A stretch of 64,000 nucleotides of DNA. Origin: Colocasia esculenta. Its lineage: Eukaryota > Streptophyta > Magnoliopsida > Alismatales > Araceae. Location: the NCBI GenBank assembly GCA_014218235.1, contig CM024764.1, positions 66,501,184 to 66,565,183 of the forward strand, read 5' to 3'. Positions 24,101-34,612 of this stretch are shown here, piece after piece (the stretch's first letter is position 1; each line of letters opens with the position of its first letter). A program made the position numbers and the translations under genes. The notes below the pieces were generated by a model. It ran no database searches and was not told the DNA's origin. It saw only the letters and a program-made list of their open reading frames with translations.

Positions 24101-24669
24101 TTAGAGAGTACCACCAGGGCCATGTCAGTGCTGATACTCTGGCTCCAGCCCTGTCAGAATGCGAAAGACTCTCTCCTGAAGATTGGGTCCGTTTCTATCC
24201 TCTTTCAGCACAGTAACTCATTGCTATAAATGAGTCTCAAGCCAGGGATGGTTATCCTCAAATGTTTGCCACTACATTTCTTAACTTGAATTCCATTCAC
24301 CTTGTCAATGATCCCTATCCAACCTGGGTTGAAAGGTACAAGGTGTATGTAGCCCTGCGGGTAGAATTGAAGCACAAGCAGAACTTCTATCCCATCTCTA
24401 TGGATCAGTTTCTTGCCTGTGCCAGCTTTGGGAAAGTTTCCTTCCTTAAAGTTTCTCTCGACCGTGATCAGTATGCTCAGCTCCTAGATGAGCAGCTAGT
24501 TCATCATCTTCGAAGGATGGCTCCCATCATGGGACCTTCTTACTCTATTGAACCTGGGGTGTTTAGACAGTTTTTTGAAAAGCAGGAAGAACAGGCCTGG
24601 GAAACTATTTCTCATTATGCCTCTCTTTTGTCTCATGCTTTCTATCTTCCTGTACCGCCTCAAGCATAA
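21106..24669 (+). pseudogene. E1 ORF3, main segment (resumes after G2)
   Basis: This is the continuation of the ORF at 8666; together they form about 1,270 codons. The first about 330 residues are the conserved N-terminal domain (LPYAHLLTKIF, MGQAIRSRNLRKSG). Next is an acidic, low-complexity region with repeated IQGEQ motifs (about 21690-22370), then IINLKPMIERLDAQGEIL (22513-22566) and a coiled segment. A proline-rich tract with a 30-bp in-frame repeat follows (22770-22925), then a Ser/Pro linker with a basic KKRKIS stretch. The C-terminal domain of about 400 residues begins PPLWFSLIVDNKNKPLYREF. Lesions: stops at 21337, 22354, 22603, 23514 and 24214, and a frameshift near 23900. I see no transmembrane segment, which argues against a classical envelope protein. 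Its role is unknown. Confidence 0.82.
22770..22925 (+). repeat. 30-bp in-frame minisatellite in E1 ORF3
   Basis: Five copies of a 30-bp unit encode GSGPSGPPEE-type decapeptides (GGATCAGGGCCATCAGGGCC followed by a CAAGAAGAA or CCAGAAGAA end). The copies differ by a few bases and keep the frame. The B copy has GSGPSGP strings but no regular array here. Confidence 0.85.
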
Positions 24670-24864
24670 TTCAATCTGTTTGTGCTCTCTCATTCTCTTC
24701 TTCTTTATCGAAACCGTTGATCTTTTTTCTTGAATGACAAAAAGGGGGAGAAATATTACATTTATGAATACATTCCTCATGTTATCTCCTCAATCATACT
24801 TAAAAATCATTTCAGATAATGTGTGCTTATTGTTAATTTTTGTCATCACCAAAAAGGGGGAGAT
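24670..24864 (+). other. E1 3' non-coding region with two polypurine tracts
   Basis: This follows the ORF3 stop and holds no gene. AAAAAGGGGGAGAAA (24739-24753) and AAAAAGGGGGAGAT (24851-24864) are both polypurine tracts preceded by a TGTCATCACC- or AATGAC-type sequence. The second abuts the 3' LTR and should be the active one. Both tracts are conserved in element B. Confidence 0.75.
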
Positions 24865-25588
24865 TGATGATCAGTCTATCTCCATGTAATTTAATTCAAT
24901 TACACATCTATTTTGGTGATTAACAAAACAATGATAAATGTTTAACCTAACAATTTATTATGAGATTTCAGCACAAGAAATAAACCAAGGGTAAACAAGC
25001 CAATCAACTATGATGTAAGTATTCATCACTCTACAACAATGTAAGTTCGAAGCATTATATCTGTCTAAGTTCATAACGATTTCTATGAAGCTATAACGAT
25101 TTCCTTACATTCATAACGATTTCATATTCATAAGGATTCACTATGTGCTTTTATCGATTTGGGCAGTATAATGATTTCTACGATTTGCCCTCACAACGAT
25201 TCGATAAGTGATCGCAACGATTTGCCCTCACAACGATTCATTAAGTGATCGCAACAATCTGCCCTCACAACGATTCGTTAAGTGATCACAACAATTTGTC
25301 CTCACATTGATTTGTTAAGTGTTCATAACGATTTGCCCTTATAACGATTTCTTTAGTGATCGTAACGATTTGCTATCATAACGATTTCTTAGTAGTCATA
25401 ACGATTTGCTATCATAACGATTTCTTTAGTGGACATAATGATTTGCTATCATAACGATTTCTCTAGTGATCACATCGATTTGCTTATCGCATCGATTTCT
25501 TAAGTGAGAACAACGATTTGCTCTCACATGGATTTCTTTATAACATTATAACGACTTGTACATCGATTTGTTCATAACATCACAACGA
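24865..25588 (+). repeat. E1 3' LTR, truncated
   Basis: It matches 802 to about 1526 of the 5' LTR with very few differences, including the AACGATT array. It then breaks within a repeat unit (CATCACAACGA) and is joined to the antisense strand of another element's ORF3. The last about 1.5 kb of the LTR and the flanking target duplication are missing. Confidence 0.92.
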
Positions 25589-26727
25589 ATCAATAATGTC
25601 TGAAAGAATAGATCCACTACAGTTGAGGGTAGTGGGTCCTCAACTGGAATAATGTCCTCTGGGAGAATATCCTCAATTCTCCTCTCTGCAAAGATTTGAA
25701 CTGATTCTTCTGGAAATTCTGAAGCTGCTACAGACACTCTTTCTTCTTCTACTGCACTTTCAGACTGAACTTCTGCTATAGAGGGGCCTGAAGATTCTGC
25801 TGCTCCAACTGCTGGAGGTGAAATTGACTCCACTGGCAAATCTGGAATCATATCCGCTGATCCCATCTCCTGATGAACAACTGAGGTGTCGTCGATGATG
25901 GCTTCCCCTTCAGCAACAGAAGCCTTGGACCAGACACCATTTTTCTCAGAGAAACCACTCTTCTTTAGGTTCCTGGACCTGATTGCCTGGCCCATGTTCT
26001 CTACGACTGCCCTAGAAAGATCAACACCGAAGTGTTTGAAGATCTTGGTAAGTAAGTGGGCATAAGGCAGGGACACATTGAACTTACTCTTGGTGTCCCA
26101 AATCTGATCTCTGGCAAATTTCATTCTTTCCATTATCACTACGGCCATATTTATCTCCTTATTTTGAATGGCCCAGTACATCATGTCTGAGTTGACCTTT
26201 ATGCAATATGAAAAAGTTGCACTTCTGGGAACTAAGATTTGACAGACAATAAAATGAAGGAGGCGGTTGAAGGCAGATAGTTGATTTATATCTATCTTGC
26301 CGTCCCTCAGCTTGAATCCTGGCCCGATAATTCCCAAACCTTTCACTTGGGCGTCCACCGTGTGAACCCCACTAAATCCGGAAGTCTTCACATTAAACAA
26401 CATCTTCAGCAACTCAGGGTCTATCCTAATCATGATTCCCTTCACTGAAGAAACTAGAGACCCATCTTCCTCTATTTTCATACACACGAAGAAAGCTTTT
26501 ACCAAGTCCGGATAATTGACCTCTGAAAAGGTGGTAATTTCTGTCCACTGCATCTGATTGATCAAATCTACCACGCTGCTCATTCCACTTTTCTTCAGAT
26601 TAGCGACATCGACTTCTTTATGGCCACAGAGCTTCATCTTCACAAAGGTAAACCTCTCCTGCTGCTCAGGAGTGAGAAATTCAGCGTTGTAGCCACCCAA
26701 ACTGCCGGCGATGACTGGTGCGGCCAT
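25589..26727 (-). pseudogene. C ORF3, N-terminal 380 codons
   Basis: It starts MAAPVIAGSLGGYN and stays open through the whole conserved N-terminal domain. That includes PDLVKAFFVCMK, SGFSGVHTVDAQVKGLG, LPYAHLLTKIFKHFG and the acidic linker with RRIEDILPEDIIPVEDPLP. It is cut at 25588 by the junction with E1's LTR, after which antisense LTR sequence adds a spurious tail. This is the only copy in the window in which the N-terminal domain has no stop or frameshift, so it is the best sequence for a homology search. The function is unknown; its resemblance to 'putative plant transposon protein' families is an inference. Confidence 0.82.
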
Positions 26728-27119
26728 GGATTCAGGTGGGAACGGCACTAGAGGGTTGAGATGGAAGGTGAAGAGAAGGAACCCTCAAGAAATTTTGCGG
26801 GAAGGAGGAGGAAGGTTCAAATTTGCAGAGGGTTAAGATAGGAGTTGCTAGGGCATCGGCTCATGCGACAAGATGAAAAGGGGAAAAGGTAGACGATGAG
26901 ATACGAATCGTTCTGGCATTGATTTTATGAATAAATTAATGCGATGTGGAAAGTGAGGAGCCAAAAGGCGGTGGAAAAGAACAAAAGGTGTTGACTATTC
27001 AAACCGACTTCAATGAGAGAGCGGTTACAAAGATAATTTGAATTTCTTTTGCTTAACGCCATGGAGGGAAAAATTACTTTAATTCTGAAATTTATGTGCC
27101 ATTTGTAAGCAAACTTTTA
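26728..27119 (-). other. C spacer between pol and ORF3
   Basis: It is nearly identical to 53934-54325. No credible gene is seen. It carries the 5' untranslated part of ORF3. Confidence 0.6.
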
Positions 27120-29690
27120 TCACAAATTGCACATGCCTAATTCCCTTCTAACAGATGTAAATCTCTCTTCAAGTAAGGCTTTTGTGAAAATGTCTGCTAA
27201 TTGGCCATTTGTATCAATAAAGGATATTTCAATATTTCCATTTGCAACATGATCACGAATAAAATGATATCTAACCTCAATATGTTTGATCCTTGAGTGC
27301 TGGACTGGATTCTTGATGAGATTAATGGCACTGGTGTTGTCACACAGCAAAGGGATTGATTTGATATTAATCCAAAATCCTCAAGCTGTTGCTTTATCCA
27401 TAAGAATTGTGTGCAGCAACTTCCAGCAGCCACGTACTCAGCTTCAGCTGTAGAAAGTGCTACTGAATTTTGTTTCTTTGAGGACCAGGATATCAAACAC
27501 CCTGCAAGAAACTGACAACAACCACTGGTGCTTTTTCTATCAACTTTGCATTCAGCATAGTCAGCATCAGAATACCCTACTAAATTGATTTCACAAGAGT
27601 TTGGATATCATAAACCTAGATCATGAGTTCTATTAAATATCGAAAAAATCTTTTTACAAAAATCAAATGTGACTCTCTAGGATCTGCTTGATACCTAGCA
27701 CACATGCATACACTAAATAATATATCAGGTCTACTGGCTGTTAAATAAAGTAATGAACCTATCATATCTCTGTAGACCTTTTGATCTACTTTCTTACCAT
27801 CTTTGTCACTATCCATTCTTGTTGATGTACTCATTGGTGTTGGCAGTGGCTTGGTATTTTCGAATCCAAATTTTTTCAAGAGATCTTTTGTGTACTTTGC
27901 TTGACAGATGTGAGTTCCTTCCTTTCCTTGTTTGATTTGAAGTCCAAGGAAATAGTTGAGTTCTCCCATCATACTCATGTCAAATTCTCCCTGCATTAGC
28001 TTTTCAAAGTACTTGCAAAGAGATTCATCAGTAGAACCAAAAATGATATCATCTACATAGATTTAAACTAATAGGATGTGTTTGACCTTTGACATTATAA
28101 AAAGAGTGCTATCTACCTGATCTCTACTGAAACCATGGTTTAAAAGAAAAGAACTAAGTCTTTCATACCAGGCTCTAGGTGCTTGCTTTAAACCATATAA
28201 TGCCTTGTGAAGTTTGAAAACATGATTGGGAAATTCTGTGTCATCAAAACCCGGAGGTTGTTCCACATAAACTTCCTCTTTTATGAAACCATTCAAAAAT
28301 GCAGATTTAACATCCATTTGAAATAGTGTTAAATTCAAAGCAGATGCATATGCAAGTAATATTCTAATGGCCTCAAGTCTAGCTACAGGTGCATAGGTTT
28401 CATCGAAATCTATGCCTTCCTCTTGAGAATAGCCTTGAGCTACCAATCTGGCATTGTTTCTTAAAATTGCACCAGTTTCATCTAGTTTATTTCTGAACAC
28501 CCATTTGGTGCCAATGACTGGATGGTCTGATGGTCTAGGAACAAGTGACCATACTTGGTTTCTCTTGAATTGATTTAATTCATCTTGCATGGCTACTATC
28601 CAAGATTCATCAGAAAGAGCTTCATTGACTGTCCTAGGCTCTATTTGAGAAACAAAAGCTAGATAATCACAAGGAATAACATTACCTCTTGTTCTTACCC
28701 CCATGGATGGATCACCAATGTTGTTTTCATGTGGGTGATCTTTCTTGTATCTCCATTCCTTTGGAAGATTTTCATGAGTGATTTCTTCTTGTTGCAATTC
28801 TTCCAGAGGCAGATCATCCTTGTCCTCAATTGATGTATCTTTTAGTTTCTTGGACAATTCATTTGCATCATCATTGTCACTATCTACTTCCTTTCTCAAG
28901 GAAGGTTAGTTTCATCAAAAATAATGTGCACAGATTGTTCAATCAATAAGGTACGTTTATTAAACACTCTATAGCCTTTGGGTTTAGAAGTGTACCCCAT
29001 GAAGATGCCTTCATCTGATTTGGCATCCAACTTACCAATGTCCCTTTTTCCATTGTTGTGAATGAAGCAAGGGCACCCAAATGTTTTGAAATGGCTGATC
29101 TTTGGCTTCCTTCCTTTGAACAGTTCATTTGCAGTCTTCTTCAGGATCGGCCTGATCATCACTCGGTTGACAATGTAGCTTGCTGTGTTGACTGCTTCAG
29201 CCCAAAAATATCTTGGCAGATCATATTCTGAGAGCATAGTTCTTGCCATATCCAGTAGGGTTCTGTTCTTCCTCTCAGCAATACCATTTTGCTGTGGTGT
29301 CCTTGGTGCTGAGAAATTATGCTCAATTCCCTGATCATCACAGAATCTAGCAAACCTTTCATTTTGAAATTCACCACCATGATCTGATCGGATAGACACA
29401 ATGCTGAACTTCTGATCTTTCTGCACCTTCTTGCTGAAACTAACAAAGTTTTCAAAAGTGTCATCTTTATGTTCTAGAAATGATACCCACGTAAATCTTG
29501 AATAGTCATCAACTATGACAAATCCAAAGTTCTTTCCTCCAAGACTGGTAGTCCTCATTGGCCCAAATAGATCCATATGTAGGAGCTCTAAGGGTTTTGA
29601 GGTGGTCACCACCGTCTTTGACTTGAAGGAGCTTTTAGTGTGCTTTCCCTTAGCACAGGGTCCGCATACACCTTCCATTTTGACATTGAC
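27120..29690 (-). pseudogene. pol: C pol: integrase, RT, RNase H (5' end lost)
   Basis: It begins at the D junction just before the CGPCAKGKH zinc motif of integrase (29678). The integrase catalytic residues are intact: HMDLFGPM, SIRSDHGGEF and QNGIAERKNRT. A 1-nt deletion ends this frame at 28896 after FDETNLP. RT follows to a nonsense TAA at 28063-28065, exactly one codon before IYVDD; the catalytic Asp pair is at 28048-28053. The connection and RNase H parts (27996-27616 and 27496-27120) have frameshifts near 27360 and 27610. B has the same 1-nt deletion and the same nonsense codon. About 490 bp of protease/integrase sequence relative to E1 is missing at the D junction. Confidence 0.87.
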
Positions 29691-30000
29691 TGAAGGATCA
29701 AAATGAATGTGTGGAAAAGATCTAGAAGGGGGGGGGATGAATAGATCTTAGCCACTTTTGCGGAAGCTTAAGTAATTTGAAAACTATTTCGAATCAGAGG
29801 CAATGTTATTAGTGAAAAACTACAGATCTGATTAGATTTGAGTGAGTTGAAAAACTTAGATGTGAAGCAAGTTGATTAAGTGAATTAAAAACGGATCCTA
29901 TGCAAGCATCTAGCGGATGAATCAATCAAACCACAGAAGACAAATGCACAAGGATTTTTTAGGTGGTTCGGAAATCACCCAAGTGATTCCCACATCCACC

Positions 30001-30227
30001 CCTCACAACCCGTGAGGCTTCACTAACACAACTGGGCTACACACCCAAAGGAGCCTAACAACTCCAACACTTCAGAGCATACAACTCACACGACCTCTAG
30101 AGCAAGACTACTCTAGAAACACTGAGCAAGACTGCTCAAACCAACCTTGAGCTTGACAACTCAAACCGAGCTCGACGGCTCACAACAACCTGAGCACAAT
30201 GCTCACACAATTTGAGCACAAAGCTCA
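30001..30227 (-). other. Mini-hairpin array in the R-U5 region of the D1 3' LTR
   Basis: Consecutive short inverted repeats: 30001-30017 (CCTCAC-N5-GTGAGG), 30050-30065 (GGAG/CTCC), 30098-30115 (TAGAG/CTCTA), 30123-30138 (TGAGC/GCTCA), 30148-30163 (TGAG/CTCA), 30168-30181 (GAGC/GCTC), 30191-30205 and 30213-30227 (both TGAGC-N5-GCTCA). The D2/D1 shared LTR has the same series at 41151-41279. Confidence 0.7.
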
Positions 30228-30717
30228 CACTAAAACTTGCTAGACACCAACTTAAGACTAAGATCCTCTAGTAACAGATTTAGTCAAATTGAGAACTCTA
30301 AAGAGAGTTATGCAGAAGCACTTGCATAATCTCAAAAGATATCTCAGAAGAACAGAAGAAAAGATAAATTGTATTGAAAGGCTTCGTTCTTCAGTGTACT
30401 CCCTTGTAGAAGCTTGAATTGGGAAGAAACTTGTGAAGCTTGAAGTCCAAGTCGATGCTCTGTAATCTGAGAAGTTGGATCTTCCTCGAATTCTTCACCA
30501 AAGAAGTCTTCTACAGGATCTGCCTCCTTGGAATGCTTCAGAGGAGTCTTCAGGAATCAATTCCAATTCCCACACCTTGAATTGGTGGGAATTGGTCTTC
30601 TGGAAGCACTTGGAGAGCAGAGGAAGGAGACACGAGCTCTTTTTGGCCGCCAAGAGCTTTCTGGAGGCTCTAAGAGAGTTGGGTCACTTCACTGATGTGA
30701 ACGCTGGCCGAAAAGAC

Positions 30718-30725
30718 CTTTTATA
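30718..30725 (-). promoter_or_regulatory. Candidate TATA box of the D LTR
   Basis: TATAAAAG on the minus strand lies about 120 bp downstream of the last GTCGAC pair and upstream of the hairpin array. It is conserved in the other D LTR near 41762. Confidence 0.5.
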
Positions 30726-30846
30726 GACTTAGGATTCCAAAGATACCCTTTTGGGGTACAAGGGCACGCGATCCTAGGAAGATTCTGATCGCCCTAGAAG
30801 GACACGTGGCAAGCAATACAAATAAGTTGGAATCTTGATGGAGTGT

Positions 30847-31228
30847 GTCGACCTGCCCTGGTGGATGTGTCGACACACTGAGTGAAGGCTGAAGCATGGT
30901 CTCTGGTAGACCTTTGGTGTCGACACACAACCCAACTGGTGTCGACACACTTGTCTGGAAGTTGACAGCTTGAGCTTCTGGAAAGGTGTCCTGTGTCGAC
31001 ACACAACCTTGTTGGTGTCGACACCCTGATAGCACCTGAGAAGTGGCCTTCGGTGAGATGTCAGGTGTGTCGACCTGATCTGCAATGGTGTCGATCTGAG
31101 TTGCTTGATTTTGGATTGGCCAACTCGTGTCGACACACAATCTGCTTGTGTCGACACACTTTAGCAATTTGTCTATTTTCTGCCTGGGACCTGAGGCCTT
31201 GTGTCGACACCATGAGAGGTGTGTCGAC
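30847..31228 (-). promoter_or_regulatory. Six paired GTCGAC palindromes in the D LTR U3
   Basis: Core start positions are 30847/30869, 30919/30941, 30995/31017, 31069/31090 (second core GTCGAT), 31129/31150 and 31203/31223. Spacing within each pair is 20-22 bp, while distances between pairs vary (39-54 bp). Most cores extend to GTGTCGACAC. The copy at about 41887-42270 has the same set. Confidence 0.75.
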
Positions 31229-34200
31229 ACACTTTCATAGAAAAAATTGTTCCTGAAATGTAAAGCACATGTATCATTAGATAAAAGATTTATCATGAAT
31301 ATAAATGATAACTGTGATTTAAAACATGCTTTTTGACATTGATTTCAGGTATGATAAATTTGACATGTTTCATTTGAATTGCTTTTGAAAACACTTCTTG
31401 TCATCATCAAAATAGGAGGGAAATAGTGTAAATAAACACTCAACCCAACAATCTCCTCTTTTTGATGATGGCAACATTAAATCCATATTTCAATGTGGTT
31501 TTGATGAAGTGTGATTTAAAGCAATTTTTTGTTATTCAAAATTTTTTTTTTCTTTTTGTTTATACTTGTCAAAGACTTTTTGAAAATTTTCAGTAACAAT
31601 TGATGGTGCATTTGTGAACACAATGTTACTTGAATTGAGATTTTTGTACACACAAGTCAAGCAACTTAACAGTATTCAAACACAAAGATTTTCATTCACA
31701 ATGACACAACAAGTTTCATTGAGACAAGCAAACAAACATTTCATTCATTTCAATTCAGAAACACATTATATCAAGTTCATTCATTTTTCTCCCAAAACAT
31801 TACAATAATTTTTCATTCATTCTTTCTTTCTTTCTTCTCCCCCTTTGACATCATCAAAACAAGATTACATTAAGTAGAAGGTGGAGGAGGAGGAGGAAGA
31901 GGAAGGAGGATTGTCTCTATGTCTGACATCCTCTTCTCCATGGAAGCCATGCTAGACTTCATCTGCTCATGGAAATTGAAGAAGATGGAGATTTGAGAGG
32001 GGATTGAAGAGTGGATGTGATTTAGAGAGAAAATGGTGAAGATTCTTGCCGGAAACAATGAGAAAGAGGGCGTCGGGTCGACCTGATGCCCAAAAGGGGT
32101 TTCAGTGGTACACTGTCCCGCAGGAACAACAAGGGTAATCATAAACCCTAAAGGTCTAAAAAGGATTCTGGCAAGGGGTGTGTCGACACATGAAGAGGGT
32201 GTGTCGACCTGACCTAGAGTGTGTGTCGACACGGGTCACAATGTGTGTCGACACGGCCTTGATGAAAATTTGAATTTTTAAGAGGAAATTTTTGAAAAAT
32301 TTGGGGACATCTTTAGAATGATAAAGAATGAGAGGAATTATCATTTCAATGATTTTTAAGGGGCTTAAAAAATTCATTTGTTATATTTTGCAATAATTCA
32401 TCACAAATCAAGTTTTTCAAGCAATTTCCCAACAGGATATTAGCATCCAAGACTTGAGTCAACAAGATGATAAATTGAGGGATATAATGTATCTAACAAT
32501 CAACCAAAAACTACCATGTTTCTCAATTTCAAGAATTAAAGATGTCATCTAGACCAAATACAATTGTGTTGTAAGTAAAACACAAACTTAAGAACAACTT
32601 GATGAAGGAAGAAGATGATTCTTTCTAAACAAATCTCCAATAATTTTCATATTTTGTTCTTTTAACAAACTATCAAATGATATAAATCTCTTTCACTCAA
32701 GTACTAGTGCTTTTTACACACCATAGTCCCTGGATACTTAAGATTTAGTCATTGTCAAGTCTCAAAGGGGTAAATGATGACCTTTTGACATGAAAATATA
32801 CGTTTTGTAGACGCCAATATTTCCAGTTACTCAGTCATCATCAAAAAGCATAGTATATTTTTGCTTAGTTTTGAATTTATTTTCAATTTTGATCCCCTTT
32901 GAATAGAGTTAGCAATAATGACTCATGACATACATGGCACTTCATTCATTGTGAAGGTGTGCAGTTTCTCAGCACAGATGCCATTGCTCTGTTGGATTTT
33001 ACAAGATTTTGGAGAGTTTGTGAGATAGAATTCAAATACATCCAGTCATCAGTTGCAAACAAGGAAATGTTTTAAGTTCAAGGCACAAATTGTTATTTAG
33101 TCTAGAAGAGATCTGAATTTCTGTGGATTGAGAGACATAGTTGAAAGTTGATTAGTAAAAATATAATAAATCACTCAAGGTTCATTTTGAGACTCTAGAC
33201 TTTAGAATGAGGACATCATGCAAGGAATTGATGAAATGCAAGAAGGGTTTTGAATTTTGCAAAAAGATGACTTGTGAATTTTCTAGCTCCCCCTGAGATG
33301 ATGATTTCAACCATTTTCATCAAAATAAGATATGCAATTTTGAAATCAGAAAGAAATTTTCTTCTTGGACAATAAGAACTTCTCCTCAACAATTGCATAT
33401 TCATTTCTTGGTACTTGGCGGAGATAAGCTCTCACGCATAGTGAAAGTGTCCAGACAAGCCAAACTTGTCCTTCTTCAAATCACCATTTGATATACCAAG
33501 TAACTTCAATGCAATAAGAGTTGAAGAATTTATTGCCAAAAGGAAATGGAAGTTAAAACTGTGCAAGTTTTGAAATCAGAAAAGAAATTCTCTTTGAACA
33601 ATAAAAGCTCCCCCTCAACTATTGCATATTAACTTCTTAGTACTTGGCGGAGATATGTTCTCACGCATAGTGAAAGGTTCCAGACAAGTATAACCTATCC
33701 TTCTCCAAGTCACTATTTGATATACCTTGAGTGTCAACACAATAAGAGTTGGAGAATTTATTGTAGAAAAAAGAATTAGAATTGAAAGTGAGAGAGATAT
33801 GAACTGAAGGGTTGCGGAATTCCCAATATGGTAATCTAGAAGGGGGGTTGAATAGATTACTGCCTCTTAAAACTATTATCACGATCTTTTTCTTAAAGCA
33901 TAGATTATCAAGACAGTATCAAGATCTAAACTATGTGTAGATGATGTAGAAACCTATCTAGTGTGTGAATATGCAACGTGTCTATCAAACATCTATCGTA
34001 GAAATGATCAAACCACGAGACACGCAGATTTACGTGGTTCGGAGTACACAACAGTGTATCCTACGTCCACGGCACACACACACACACAGAGTAAACTGCT
34101 TATGAGCGAGTTCAGTGACTACAACTCACACACACACGTGTTTTCTGATGTGCACCCACGATCAGAACAACACACACACGTGATCTCAAGCACAAGAGAC

Positions 34201-34513
34201 GCTTGAATCACACAAACACACACACAGTTGATGAGAATTATGAAACAGGAAGAGTTCAGAGCGTAGGAATAAATCCTAATGTGGAACTCTTCTGAGAACG
34301 CCTGGATGGAGTTCAAACTTCGACTTGAGTGCTCTGGACTGATGGAGAAGGTTGAATCCACGACGATCTATCTTCAGTACTGCAGGATCAACTGATCTTT
34401 CGGTCTCTGCACTGCAGACTTGAAGCAGAGCAGCAGCAACTTCTTTTCTCTTGGACTTGGCTTTAGGGTTTTTGGTTGAGGCTGCTTCTGTACGAGATTT
34501 TCTTCAAAAGGAT

Positions 34514-34523
34514 GCTTATATAG
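34514..34523 (-). promoter_or_regulatory. Candidate TATA box of the solo LTR
   Basis: CTATATAAGC on the minus strand lies about 90 bp downstream of the last GTCGAC pair, the same order as in the D LTR. Confidence 0.5.
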
Positions 34524-34612
34524 TTGTGTTTTTCATGTGGAGAGTCGTGGGACTTGAAAACACAATCTTGGATATGAAGGAAGGTTTCCGTATTTGAAGA
34601 TCCTCTGCATCT

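Larger units (their letters stand above)
802..25588 (+). mobile_element. SIRE/Maximus-type Ty1/copia element E1 (3'-truncated, hosts a nested gypsy)
   Basis: The order is 5' LTR (802-3035), primer site, mini-LTR and second primer site (3093-3352), gag, pol (protease, integrase, RT, RNase H), spacer, ORF3, polypurine tract, and the first about 720 bp of the 3' LTR (24865-25588). Integrase before RT is the copia order. The long LTR, coiled-coil gag and extra ORF after RNase H are typical of the SIRE/Maximus lineage. The two LTR copies are nearly identical by eye where they overlap. The element is split at 8925/21106 by gypsy element G2. Its right end is lost at the junction with a minus-strand SIRE element. 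Confidence 0.9.
29691..31450 (-). repeat. D1 3' LTR (1.76 kb)
   Basis: On the minus strand it starts TGTTGGGTTGAG, right after a polypurine-like tract (31451-31463, one purine run broken by C to T relative to D2). It ends with GATCCTTCA. It is nearly identical to 40744-42497. From start to end it holds paired GTCGAC palindromes (31228-30847), a TATA box (30725-30718), and a chain of short hairpins (about 30227-30001). A G-run (C-run on the sense strand) lies about 40 bp from the end. No protein gene is supported; frames rich in VDT reflect the GTCGAC repeats. Confidence 0.85.

Noticed and set aside
30721..31296. 191-codon minus-strand frame with repeated VDT residues in the D LTR
   Set aside because: The repeats are the translated GTCGAC palindromes, several frames are open at once, and the frame is broken in the other LTR copy.
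34034..34040. GGTTCGG as a tRNA-type B box
   Set aside because: No A box or cloverleaf around it; it recurs at a fixed place in several LTRs next to a hairpin.
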